DNA of 64,000 nucleotides from an uncultured Prevotella sp. (GTDB taxonomy: Bacteria > Bacteroidota > Bacteroidia > Bacteroidales > Bacteroidaceae). The position numbers were made by a program, and so were the translations under genes. The stretch is taken from positions 124,001 through 188,000 of the forward strand of contig CALUGA010000002.1 in assembly GCA_944320105.1 (NCBI GenBank). The letters run 5' to 3'. Under the pieces are notes generated by a model that was given only the letters and a program-made list of their open reading frames with translations, was not told the origin of the DNA and made no database searches. Shown in pieces: positions 37,973 to 45,785 of the stretch (positions within the stretch are counted from its first letter, which is position 1; every line of letters begins with the position of its first letter).

Positions 37973-38878
37973 ATGCCAAGCTCGTCGTCCAAGCATACCG
38001 AAAAGCGGAAGCGCGCCCGCAGGCCGGCATACGGTCGGCAGGCGCGCCGTTCCCGTTTCCATTCGCCTTACCTTTGGCGGCTCCGCAGGCTGCCCGGCTG
38101 GCCGTGGCTGCTGGGCGGTGGTTTGGTCGTGGGGCTGTATGTGTGGGCTTTCTACTATTTCTTTGTAAGCCCGTTCGGTTTCCGTTGGCGGGCTTTGTAT
38201 GGCGATGCGTCCTATCCCGAGGGATATGAAATCCACGGCATCGACGTGAGCCACCACCAGGGAGCCATCGACTGGGCCGTGCTGCGCAACAACGGCATGA
38301 TAGGCCGCTACCCCGTGCGCTTCGTAATGATCAAGGCCACCGAGGGAGCCAGCAACGTAGACAGCCGCTTCAGCGAAAACTTCCACCAGGCGCGCGAGTA
38401 TGGCTTCGTGCGCGGGGCATACCACTTCTGGAGCACCTCGTCGAGCGGAAGGGCGCAGGCCGAGCATTTCCTGCGCACGGTTGAGCTTGAAGAGGGCGAC
38501 CTGCCGCCGGTGCTCGATGTGGAGCGCAAGGCCAAGTCGCAAACGCCGGAGCAGTTCAAGGAGAGCGTGCTTACGTGGTTGCGCCTTGTTGAGGCTCATT
38601 ACGGCGTGAAACCGATAATCTACACCTATTATAAATTTAAAACGGCCTACCTTGGCGACTCTATCTTCGATGCCTATCCGTATTGGATAGCGCATTATTA
38701 CGTAGACTCGGTGGAATATAAAGGCAAGTGGAAATTCTGGCAGCACACCGACTGCGGACGCCTGCCTGGCATCAAGGGTTACGTTGATTTCGACATCTAC
38801 AACGGCAGTTACTACGACTTGCAGCAGCTTACTATTGGCAGCCGCGAGGACGAGGAAGACGAGTCGTGGTATGATTGA
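37973..38878 (+). CDS. Membrane-anchored GH25 lysozyme (N-acetylmuramidase)
   Basis: A 301-residue protein: a very basic N-terminal region (KHTEKRKRARRPAYGRQARR), a transmembrane helix about residues 40-62 (WPWLLGGGLVVGLYVWAFYY) and a GH25 catalytic barrel starting YEIHGIDVSHHQGAIDW. Catalytic acids lie in the DVS and VLDVE segments; FVMIKATEGASNVDSRF and RGAYHFWSTSSSG are family landmarks, and KFWQHTDCGRLPGIKGYVDF closes the domain. It should cleave muramyl bonds in the periplasm while tethered to the inner membrane. The ATG lies after the pfp hairpin. A single-gene unit followed by array D. Confidence 0.9.
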   Translation: MPSSSSKHTEKRKRARRPAYGRQARRSRFHSPYLWRLRRLPGWPWLLGGGLVVGLYVWAFYYFFVSPFGFRWRALYGDASYPEGYEIHGIDVSHHQGAIDWAVLRNNGMIGRYPVRFVMIKATEGASNVDSRFSENFHQAREYGFVRGAYHFWSTSSSGRAQAEHFLRTVELEEGDLPPVLDVERKAKSQTPEQFKESVLTWLRLVEAHYGVKPIIYTYYKFKTAYLGDSIFDAYPYWIAHYYVDSVEYKGKWKFWQHTDCGRLPGIKGYVDFDIYNGSYYDLQQLTIGSREDEEDESWYD

Positions 38879-38992
38879 GGCGTAGAGGCTGGGCTTGTGA
38901 CTTGCCTTGCCATAGCTTGTCGCCGCGCCGTTTTGCCATCAATGTTTTTTACAAATTCCTTTTTGCGGCATGGCCTTGCCTTGCCTGCTTTG

Positions 38993-39080
38993 CCAAATGG
39001 CCTGTTTGGGCTTGCCAAACGGCACGTTTTGCATTGCCAAACGGCCTGTATTGCAGGGTGAAATGGCACGTTTTGTAACT
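38993..39080 (+). repeat. Array D: four degenerate 22-bp units
   Basis: Units at 38993, 39015, 39037 and 39059, the most regular of the five arrays (core AAACGGCACGTTTTGCA in unit 2). TTACAAAT at 38949-38956 lies exactly 36 bp upstream, as TTACATAA does for A and B. Confidence 0.84.
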
Positions 39081-39330
39081 TATTGGGAACCAGATTGTTG
39101 CCTCCGATGGTTAGCGCTGCGAAATAACTTTACCATTTTACCCAAACTATCGTCACGTATACACAACGTTGCGGCTGGTTTGCAACTCGCCGCTGCCCAA
39201 CAAGCGATCCTGTGACCCGCCATCCCCCAGTATGCACAACTTCTCGCAAAGGGTGTTGGCTGTGCATGATGGTTATGGTGGTCCTGCAAAAAAGATGGGG
39301 CGGGGCATGCCCGTTTTGGGTTATATTTCG
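39081..39330. other. Gene-free stretch between array D and the methyltransferase leader promoter
   Basis: About 250 bp with no credible gene. No IS end or tRNA was recognised. Confidence 0.4.
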
Positions 39331-39338
39331 TATCTTTG
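39331..39338 (+). promoter_or_regulatory. TAnnTTTG -7 box for the structured leader and methyltransferase/HNH module
   Basis: TATCTTTG, exact consensus. The expected start site near 39345 is about 320 bp before the methyltransferase ATG, so the RNA structures below would be transcribed. Confidence 0.6.
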
Positions 39339-39438
39339 CAAGCAGAATAAACCATCATTCAAAGAAAGGACAAGCAAGAAACAGAAAGGAAACTTATATT
39401 TAACATATCGTATAACAAGAAGCATTAGCTATTATTCG

Positions 39439-39599
39439 CGTTCGACAAAGTCTACCAAACTCGTATAGAACCACAAAGAATAATACTAAGTAGGATTGGT
39501 GTACCCAATCCCCACAAGCACCGATGAGGTTAATGCTCACGCAGAATAGCGTGGGCAACTTATCGTGCTTGTGGGGGTTTGGTAGACACCCGTCGAACG
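39439..39599 (+). ncRNA. Structured RNA / leader upstream of the methyltransferase gene (new candidate)
   Basis: A nested fold is visible directly. Outer stem CGTTCGAC (39439-39446) with GTCGAACG (39592-39599); next GTCTACCAAAC (39450-39460) with GTTTGGTAGAC (39577-39587), perfect. Inside are a small hairpin GGATTGG/CCAATCC (39493-39499, 39505-39511) and a long hairpin CCCCACAAGCAC (39510-39521) with GTGCTTGTGGGG (39565-39576), capped by GATGAG/CTTATC and GCTCACGC/GCGTGGGC (39535-39542, 39549-39556) round an AGAATA loop. No start codon with ribosome site lies in it. I found no match to tmRNA, RNase P, SRP, 6S or riboswitch consensus elements that I know. It may be an independent RNA or a cis-regulatory leader. 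Confidence 0.6.
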
Positions 39600-39628
39600 G
39601 ATAAGAAGCCCGCGCTTCTTTTATCCGT
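39597..39628 (+). terminator. Terminator/attenuator-like hairpin
   Basis: ACGGATAAGAAGC (39597-39609) pairs with GCTTC then TT bulge then TTATCCGT (39614-39628). Its first three bases are also the 3' end of the outer stem of the upstream fold, so the two structures partly exclude each other. There is no strong T-run behind it. Confidence 0.5.
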
Positions 39629-39632
39629 CTGT

Positions 39633-39664
39633 GATTGATAGTCTATGCTCTAAAACTATCAATC
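39633..39664 (+). promoter_or_regulatory. Hairpin directly in front of the methyltransferase start codon
   Basis: GATTGATAGT (39633-39642) and ACTATCAATC (39655-39664) form a perfect 10-bp stem with a 12-nt loop; the ATG follows 3 nt later (39668). No Shine-Dalgarno sequence is visible outside the stem, so translation may depend on unfolding it. Confidence 0.6.
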
Positions 39665-39667
39665 GTT

Positions 39668-40732
39668 ATGCCAAACAAAAACCTTAATGCGGCCAAGCGC
39701 GCCAAGAAGGATGAGTTTTACACTCAGCTCTCCGACATCGAGCGCGAGCTGCAACATTATTGGCCGCACTTCCGGGGCAAGACTGTGCTCTGCAACTGCG
39801 ACGACCCTTACGAGAGCAACTTCTTCAAGTATTTCGCACTCAACTTCAACCAACTCGGGCTTAAGAAGCTCACCTGCACCTGCTACAACGGCTCGCCGGT
39901 GCAGGGCAGCGAGCTGCTGCTCCATTTCGAGGGCTTCGACACCGAGCCGCGCAAGCTGGCCTATAAAGTGGAGATAACCGAAGTGAAAGACGAGAACGGC
40001 GACGGGGCTGTTGACCTCTCGGATGTGCGCTACCTCCTGCAAAACGACCGCAACGTGCTCTCCCTCCTGCAAACGGGCGACTTCCGCTCTCGCGAATGCA
40101 TCCAACTGTTGGACGAGGCCGACGTGGTAGTGACCAACCCGCCATTCTCCCTCTTCCGCGAATACATTGGGCAGTTGGTTAGGCACGGCAAGAAGTTCCT
40201 TATAGTAGGCCACCAAAACGCCATAACATACAAGGAGGTGTTCCCACTCATAAAGGATAACAAGGTGTGGCTTGGCTACGGCTTCAAGGGTGCCGCCGCC
40301 CATTTCTATTCCCCTTACGAAGACACCGCAACGGCGGGCGACCACCGCAAGGACATGATTCGCGTATCGGGCGTTACGTGGTTCACCAACATGGACATAC
40401 CCAAACGCAGCGAAGAACTTGACCTTGTGTGCAGGTATTCGTCGGAGAAATATCCGAGATATGAAGACTTTGATGCAATTGACGTTTCCGATTCTTTGGC
40501 TGTGCCGTTTGATTATGGCGGAATTATGGGAGTGCCAATTACATTTTTGTATTTCTTTAATCCGTTGCAATTTGAAATTATTGATTGTTGTGAACCATGC
40601 ATAAGGTTGGAAACGCTAATGAAAATGCCTAAATTCAAAGAGTATAAATCGCGTCAGAAGATGTGTAATGGCATTTTGTGCCAAAAGAAATATCATAGAT
40701 TATTGATACGTAACAGACAATTGCAAAACTAA
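39668..40732 (+). CDS. Adenine-specific DNA methyltransferase, EcoRI family
   Basis: A 354-residue SAM-dependent N6-adenine methyltransferase clearly related to M.EcoRI along its length: N-terminal KKDEFYTQLSDIERELQHYW, CNCDDPYESNFFKYFALNF, LGLKKLTC, catalytic VVTNPPFSLFREYIGQL (NPPF 157-160), ITYKEVFPLIKDNKVWLG, YPRYEDFDAIDV, YGGIMGVPITFLYFFNP and C-terminal RLLIRNRQLQN. By homology it may methylate GAATTC, but target specificity is inferred. The first ~770 bp have GC-rich third positions like the host; from about 40440 to the stop the gene is strikingly AT-rich, so it is mosaic. The partner gene 8 bp downstream is a DUF262-HNH protein, not an EcoRI-like endonuclease. Confidence 0.92.
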   Translation: MPNKNLNAAKRAKKDEFYTQLSDIERELQHYWPHFRGKTVLCNCDDPYESNFFKYFALNFNQLGLKKLTCTCYNGSPVQGSELLLHFEGFDTEPRKLAYKVEITEVKDENGDGAVDLSDVRYLLQNDRNVLSLLQTGDFRSRECIQLLDEADVVVTNPPFSLFREYIGQLVRHGKKFLIVGHQNAITYKEVFPLIKDNKVWLGYGFKGAAAHFYSPYEDTATAGDHRKDMIRVSGVTWFTNMDIPKRSEELDLVCRYSSEKYPRYEDFDAIDVSDSLAVPFDYGGIMGVPITFLYFFNPLQFEIIDCCEPCIRLETLMKMPKFKEYKSRQKMCNGILCQKKYHRLLIRNRQLQN

Positions 40733-40739
40733 TATCCCT

Positions 40740-41864
40740 ATGATGACCATCAATCAAATTGAAGTTACCGTTGGCGAAGTGTGCGACGGCTACGTTAACA
40801 ACGACGAGCAGGGGGTGCGCGGCTACGGCGGCAGGCTCGACATAAGGCCGCCATACCAGCGCGAGTTCATTTACGACGAAAAGGAGCAGCGGGCTGTAAT
40901 CAACACCGTGCTCTGCGGCTATCCGCTAAACGTGATGTACTGGGTGAGGCGGAGCGACGATGCCGAATGCCCCTACGAGGTGATGGACGGGCAGCAGCGC
41001 ACCCTCTCGCTCTGCCAGTATGTGGCGGGCAAGTTTGCCGTTGACTACAAGAACTTTGGCAACCTGCCGCCAGACATACAGCAGCGCATACTCAACTACC
41101 GCCTCACCGTATACGTGTGCGAGGGCGAGGAGTCGGAGAAGCTTGAGTGGTTCCGCACAATAAACATTGCCGGCAAGCCGCTCAACGAGCAGGAAATACG
41201 CAACGCCGTATATGCAGGCCCTTTTGTGAGCGACGCCAAGCGCCACTTCTCAAAGACCAACTGTGCCGCCAAGCGGCTTGCGGGCGACTTTGTGGCAGGC
41301 TCGCCCATAAGGCAGGACTTGCTTAAAAAGGCCATAGAGTGGATGGCCGGCCACGAGACGCGCCAAGGCCACAGGCAGACCGCCGTGGGCTACATGGCCG
41401 ACCACCAGCACGACCCCAACGCCAACCAACTGTGGACTTACTTCCAGACGGTGATAAACTGGGCCATAACCAACTTCGACCCGAAGCGGTTCAGGAAGAT
41501 AATGAAGGGCGTTGACTGGGCCGTGCTATACGACAGTTTCTCCGGCGAGGCTCTCGACACCGCCTCGCTCGGACGCCGCATAGGCGCGCTCATGCGCGAC
41601 AGTGAGATTCAGCGGCCGGTGGGCATAATCCCCTACGTACTTACCGGCGACGAGCACTGGCTCGACCTGCGAGCCTTTCCCGACGACATGAAGCTGGCGG
41701 CGTGGGAGCGGCAAGGCCACGTTTGCCCGCTGTGCCACCGCGAGTTCGACTTTGAGTTCATGGAAGGCGACCACATCACGCCTTGGCGCGACGGCGGGCG
41801 CACCGTGGCGGAAAACTGCCAGATGCTCTGCCGCGAGTGCAACCGCCGCAAGGGCGGCAAGTGA
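40740..41864 (+). CDS. DUF262 (GmrS/ParB-like) protein with C-terminal HNH nuclease
   Basis: A 374-residue protein. Residues about 1-180 are a DUF262 domain: IRPPYQREFIYDEKEQRAVINTV in two parts (IRPPYQREFIYDEKEQ, RAVINTVLCGYPLNVMYWV), and the diagnostic VMDGQQRTLSL (82-91), which in GmrSD-type enzymes is tied to nucleotide-driven activation. A helical middle region follows. The C-terminus is an HNH domain: CPLC (about 330), EGDHITPWRDGGRTVAENCQ and LCRECNRRKGGK, with both Cys pairs and the His/Asn residues present. The likely role is restriction of foreign DNA, paired with the upstream methyltransferase (8-bp gap, co-directional). It differs from Type IV GmrSD, which has DUF1524. GC-rich codon use like the host. 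Confidence 0.85.
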   Translation: MMTINQIEVTVGEVCDGYVNNDEQGVRGYGGRLDIRPPYQREFIYDEKEQRAVINTVLCGYPLNVMYWVRRSDDAECPYEVMDGQQRTLSLCQYVAGKFAVDYKNFGNLPPDIQQRILNYRLTVYVCEGEESEKLEWFRTINIAGKPLNEQEIRNAVYAGPFVSDAKRHFSKTNCAAKRLAGDFVAGSPIRQDLLKKAIEWMAGHETRQGHRQTAVGYMADHQHDPNANQLWTYFQTVINWAITNFDPKRFRKIMKGVDWAVLYDSFSGEALDTASLGRRIGALMRDSEIQRPVGIIPYVLTGDEHWLDLRAFPDDMKLAAWERQGHVCPLCHREFDFEFMEGDHITPWRDGGRTVAENCQMLCRECNRRKGGK

Positions 41865-41884
41865 GGCCCAGGGGCGGGCAGGGG

Positions 41885-42757
41885 CTATTCTGTCGCCCCG
41901 CCCTTGCGGAACTCCAAGCAGGCCCAGCCGCCGTCGCCGCTGGTGTGGGTTTGCCTTAGCCCAAGGCTTTCGGCTTGCCGCGTTATGGCTGCGGCATCGC
42001 TTTCGTAAAAACCGCTGAGCAGCAGTATCGCGCCGTCGGCCATTGCTTCGCAGAAGCGAGGCATGTCGGCAAGGAGTATGTTGCGGTTTATGTTTGCCGC
42101 CACCACGTTGAACTTTCCCCCCGTCCTGCCTATTGCCGAGGCATCGCCCTGCAGGGCCTCAAACCTGTCGGCAACGCCGTTGACCTGGGCGTTGTGGAGC
42201 GAGTTGTCCACGCTCCACTCATCGATGTCGTAGCCCACGGCCATGGCCGCCCCCATCTTAAGCGCGGCTATGGCCAGTATGCCCGTGCCGCAGCCGCAGT
42301 CGAGCATGCGCTTGCCGGCCATGTTGGCGGCCAGGAGCCTCGCCACAATCATGCGTGTGGTCTCGTGGGTGCCCGTTCCGAAAGCCAGCTTGGCGTCGAT
42401 GGTTATGGTTATGTCGTAGTGGCTCTGTGGCAGGTGGCGGCCGTCGTGTATGCAGCAGCGGTCGCATATCGTTATTGGTTCAAAGCCTTCTTGTTCCCAC
42501 TGCTCGTTCCAGTCGCGGTATTCTGCTTCCTTTATGTTGTAACTTACAGTCATCCCGGGCATAGGGAAATTGTTTTTCAAGTTGTCGAGGGCTGCGCGGT
42601 TGAGCAGTGCCACTTGCACGTAGCCCTTTGTTCCGCCGTCGGTTTCCTCAAAAGCCTCAAAGCCTGCCTCGCCCGCCATGGCGGCGATGAGGTCGCGCGC
42701 GTCTTGAAGGCCATCGCCCTTTGGCGACACGCTGAACTCCACTTCGTAGTATCTCAT
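41885..42757 (-). CDS. prmA: Ribosomal protein L11 methyltransferase
   Basis: SAM-dependent methylation of ribosomal protein L11. The 290-residue chain has the N-terminal substrate domain (MRYYEVEFSVSPKGDGLQD) and a C-terminal Rossmann methyltransferase: FGTGTHETTRMIVARLL, MLDCGCGTGILAIAALKMGA, GYDIDEWSVDNSLHNAQVNG and NVVAANINRNILLADMP with the NPPY-like position as NINR. ATG 42757 was chosen because the frame-extended upstream segment would cross the divergent promoter region. It is convergent with the DUF262-HNH gene (20-bp gap), the right border of that module. Confidence 0.93.
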   Translation of the reverse strand: MRYYEVEFSVSPKGDGLQDARDLIAAMAGEAGFEAFEETDGGTKGYVQVALLNRAALDNLKNNFPMPGMTVSYNIKEAEYRDWNEQWEQEGFEPITICDRCCIHDGRHLPQSHYDITITIDAKLAFGTGTHETTRMIVARLLAANMAGKRMLDCGCGTGILAIAALKMGAAMAVGYDIDEWSVDNSLHNAQVNGVADRFEALQGDASAIGRTGGKFNVVAANINRNILLADMPRFCEAMADGAILLLSGFYESDAAAITRQAESLGLRQTHTSGDGGWACLEFRKGGATE

Positions 42758-42783
42758 GAATGCATTGATGTTAATTAGCCTTG

Positions 42784-42791
42784 CAAAAATA
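42784..42791 (-). promoter_or_regulatory. TAnnTTTG -7 box for prmA
   Basis: CAAAAATA reads TATTTTTG on the minus strand, 26 bp before the prmA ATG. Confidence 0.6.
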
Positions 42792-42833
42792 CAAAAAATA
42801 GGGGAATCCCTACTAAGGTTTAGGTTTTTTCCG

Positions 42834-42864
42834 TACTTTTGCAAGTAGAGACAATGTAACTTTG
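42834..42864 (+). promoter_or_regulatory. Two tandem TAnnTTTG boxes for the aromatic/Gly-rich protein gene
   Basis: TACTTTTG at 42834-42841 and TAACTTTG at 42857-42864; both match the -7 consensus, the second 40 bp before the ATG at 42905. Confidence 0.6.
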
Positions 42865-42904
42865 CATTGACGGAAATTAAGCAATGAAGAAAGGGAGGTT
42901 TTAT

Positions 42905-43729
42905 ATGAACAAGCTGACAATGGCACTGGCCGCCGCATGGCTGGTTCCCGTGGTGGCCATATCTCAGGATGACTTGTATTTCGTGCCAGAAGAAGAACAA
43001 GTGGAGCGCGCGGCTGAAGTGCGCGAACAGCCTGTGGAGACGTATTACAGCGGCAGTCAGCGCGATGTGGACGAGTACAATCGTCGAGGCTCATACGTGC
43101 AGCAGATAGACTCTGCCGGAAATGACATCATAGACTTTGACGGGGCCGTGGGCGTTTACCCCGACACCTTAGGCGACTATGCCTGCACGAGGCAGATGAG
43201 CCGTTTCGACGATTATTCGTGGTATGACCCTTATTGGGCGGGCTACAACGACGGGCGCTGGGACAGCTGGTGGTGGAACGACCCGTGGTATAGCTGGTAT
43301 TGGTACGACCCGTGGTTCTACGCAGGATGGGGCTACTACCCGTGGCACTACCACGCCTGGTATCCGTATCACCGCCATTGGTACGTTGGCTCTTACTACA
43401 GACCTTACCGTGGCATCACCGGCACTGCCAACCATGGTTTCGTAAGCCGGGGCGGGCGGAGGAACGGTGGCACCGGCTACCGCGGCACAACCGCCGGACG
43501 CAGGGGCTCGTCGGGAGGCAGCAGGAAGTACATACGCAATTTCTCTGGCAACCGCAGCTCCAACAGGGTTGGCTCGTCTTCTTCAACGCGGCGGCCGTCG
43601 TATAGCAGCGGCAACTCGTTTGGCGGCAGCCGCAGTGGCGGCGGTTTCAGTGGCAGCCGCAGCGGCGGTGGCAGCCGGGGAGGTGGCGGCAGCCGTGGCG
43701 GCGGAGGTGGATTCCGCGGGCGCAGGTGA
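42905..43729 (+). CDS. Secreted Trp/Tyr-rich and Gly/Ser/Arg-rich low-complexity protein
   Basis: A 274-residue exported protein that I do not recognise as a known family. Signal peptide MNKLTMALAAAWLVPVVAIS; an acidic segment with PVETYYSGSQRDVDEYNRR; then about residues 105-175 is packed with Trp, Tyr, Asp and Pro (WYDPYWAGYNDGRWDSWWWN, WYWYDPWFYAGWGYYPWHYH). The last ~90 residues are Gly/Ser/Arg-rich (SRSGGGFSGSRSGGGSRGG). ATG 42905 is preceded by GGGAGG at good spacing, so it is preferred over 42884. Similar WYDP-rich proteins are seen in Bacteroidales. Surface or periplasmic assembly is an inference from the amino-acid bias. Confidence 0.75.
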   Translation: MNKLTMALAAAWLVPVVAISQDDLYFVPEEEQVERAAEVREQPVETYYSGSQRDVDEYNRRGSYVQQIDSAGNDIIDFDGAVGVYPDTLGDYACTRQMSRFDDYSWYDPYWAGYNDGRWDSWWWNDPWYSWYWYDPWFYAGWGYYPWHYHAWYPYHRHWYVGSYYRPYRGITGTANHGFVSRGGRRNGGTGYRGTTAGRRGSSGGSRKYIRNFSGNRSSNRVGSSSSTRRPSYSSGNSFGGSRSGGGFSGSRSGGGSRGGGGSRGGGGGFRGRR

Positions 43730-43775
43730 TAGTTGTTAGTCAATGAATAGGTTTATAGTTATAAGGAGTTTTGTC

Positions 43776-45363
43776 ATGAAGAAAATCATATTGCCATTTG
43801 TGGCCGTGCTCACAGCAGTTGCGGCCACAGCGCAGGAGACATACGAGAACGCGCGCTTTGGCCACCGAGGATCTTAACGGCACGGCGCGCTACGTGGGCA
43901 TGGGCGGGGCCATGGACGCACTTGGCGCCGACCTCTCGACCATAGGCACCAACCCGGCCGGCATCGGCCTTTTCCGCCATTCGCAGGCCAAGGTGTCGTT
44001 TGGCTTCGTGTCGCAGCAGGGGGCAACGGGGTTTGCCAATGCCGACAAGACGAACCTCAGCTTCGACCAGGCGGGCTTCGTGTACTCTATGCGCACGGCG
44101 CGCAAGTCGTTCGTGAACTTTGCGTTCAACTACCACAAGAGCACCAACTTCAACCAGATACTCTCGGCGTCAAACCGCCTGAGCGGGGCCTCGCAGAACA
44201 AGCTGTCGTACCTAAAGGGGGCGAACGATATGTTTGGGGTGGTGGACGACATTGACCACTATGTGGGGAACAACAATCTGTTCAACTCTGTTGATTACAT
44301 ATATTATAATGGTTTCCTCGTGTCGCACGACAGTGAGACTGGCGAGCCTTCGTTTGGCTACAACGAGGCCACTGGCTACGCTTTCAACCGTGCCAATGGT
44401 GGATACATAGGTGAATATGACTTCAACATCAGCGGCAACATCAACGATAGGGTGTATCTCGGCCTCACCGTGGGCATACACGACGTGAACTACAACGGCT
44501 ATGGCGAATATTCGGAGAACCTGATTGATGCCGAGGGGCAATCGATAGGCGGCGTTACCGTGGCCGACGACCGCGTGATATCCGGCACGGGCTTCAACCT
44601 GAAGATGGGCGTGATATTCCGCCCGGTGGAGAATTCCCCGTTCCGCATCGGCCTTTCGGTGGCCACGCCTACGTGGTATGACCTTACCACGAGCAACCAT
44701 ACGGTATTGCTTAACAACTCAACCATGGGGGAGTGGGACGCTTATGAAAGCAACGAGACTTACGACTTTAAACTTAACACGCCATGGAAGTTCGGGCTGA
44801 GCCTCGGCACAACGGTGGGCAACTATCTCGCCATTGGCGCAAGCTACGATTATGCCGACTATGGCAACTTGGACTCGCGCATCAACGAGGGCGGAGGCTT
44901 CGACTGGACTTACGACGGGTATTACGAAACCAGCACCAGCGACCGGACCATGAACACTCACACGGAGCACACGCTGAAAGGGGTGAGCACGGTGAAAGTG
45001 GGCCTGGAGTACAAGCCCGAAGCCGCACTGGCCATACGCCTTGGGTACAATTATGTGTCGCCGATGTACAACAAGAACGGTTTCAAGGACTATTCCATCG
45101 ATTCTCCCGGAACTTATTATGCCTCGGCAACCGACTACACAAACTGGAAGTCGACGAACCGCATCACCTGTGGTGTGGGCTATACGGTGAAGAAGTTCTC
45201 GGTAGACATGGCATACCAGTATTCGGTGCAGAAAGGCGAATTCCATCCGTTTGCCGACTTCGGCACTGCGGGGCAGTCTGTGGAAATGACCAACATTGGC
45301 ACGGCTACGGACGTGGACAACAAGCGCCATCAGGTGCTCTTCACCTTGGGCTATTCGTTCTGA
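43776..45363 (+). pseudogene. OMPP1/FadL/TodX-like outer-membrane transport protein, interrupted by a 1-bp frameshift
   Basis: A long-chain hydrophobe-transport barrel of about 525 residues. ATG 43776 (AAGGAG 8 bases upstream) encodes a perfect signal peptide MKKIILPFVAVLTAVAATAQ and QETYENARF, but then runs to a stop at 43875-43877. The remaining ~500 residues are in the next frame (from 43861: ATEDLNGTARYVGMGGAMDA, LGADLSTIGTNPAGIGLFR and on to the C-terminal VLFTLGYSF). Removing one G at 43860 restores one continuous protein, so there is a one-base insertion near codon 28. All later sequence is intact, which suggests a recent mutation or sequencing error. An intact open frame without the signal starts at 43798. 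Confidence 0.8.
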
Positions 45364-45500
45364 AACGGGTATAGGGGCTTCCCGATGGCATATTGACCGC
45401 AAAGGGCGGTACCAAGAGGAACCCGATGACATTATGTGAGCCTCTGCGGCATTGGCGCAGGGGCTTGCTTTGTGTTGGGGCTTGGGCTTGGGGCGATAAT
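45364..45500. other. Gene-free stretch after the FadL-like gene
   Basis: Nothing recognised apart from simple GC-rich sequence; no clear terminator. Confidence 0.35.
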
Positions 45501-45702
45501 CTAAGAAACTGTTTGGATTTTTTTGTCCAATGGATTGCCGTGGATTTTCGTGATGTTTTTTGTTGGCGTTTGACAGAGTTTGGCGGGCTAAATGATGAAA
45601 ACGCTAACAAAAAACAGCCGGAAAGACACCGCAAGCCATGGGCAAAGTGAGCATTAGCCATAGAAAGAGAGCTGCTGTAAAAAAATCAAAACAGTTTCTA
45701 AG
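45501..45702. mobile_element. MITE-like inverted-repeat element, family 3
   Basis: A 202-bp block with 24-bp terminal inverted repeats (45501-45524 and 45679-45702; ends CTAAGAAACTGTTTGG and CTTAGAAACTGTTTTG, each running into a T-tract). A second internal stem (TTTTTTGTTGGCG about 45552-45564 with CGCTAACAAAAAA about 45601-45613) makes it one long hairpin. A lone related end lies at 53870-53898. No transposase inside. Confidence 0.65.
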
Positions 45703-45752
45703 CGCGGAGCGTCATTTCTTGTCTTTTATTCGTTCGTTTCGGCTATTTTGTG

Positions 45753-45760
45753 TAACTTTG
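45753..45760 (+). promoter_or_regulatory. TAnnTTTG -7 box for fur-purA-hisS
   Basis: TAACTTTG, 25 bp before the fur ATG at 45786. Confidence 0.65.
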
Positions 45761-45785
45761 TGCGGTTTATGACTTCAACAGTGAG

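Noticed and set aside
39169..39468. Open frame of 99 codons across the methyltransferase promoter and leader
   Set aside because: No ribosome site, no family resemblance, and it crosses the -7 box and the first stem of the RNA fold.
39597..39628. Resemblance of the AAGAAGCCCGC hairpin to the right end/guide RNA of IS200/IS605 (TnpB) elements
   Set aside because: The hairpin is a simple long stem, there is no TnpB or TnpA gene nearby and no terminal TAM-like boundary; the fold upstream does not match those RNAs.
43860..43861. Phase-variable homopolymer switch in the FadL-like gene
   Set aside because: The site is only TTTGG; there is no long homopolymer or short repeat to slip on.
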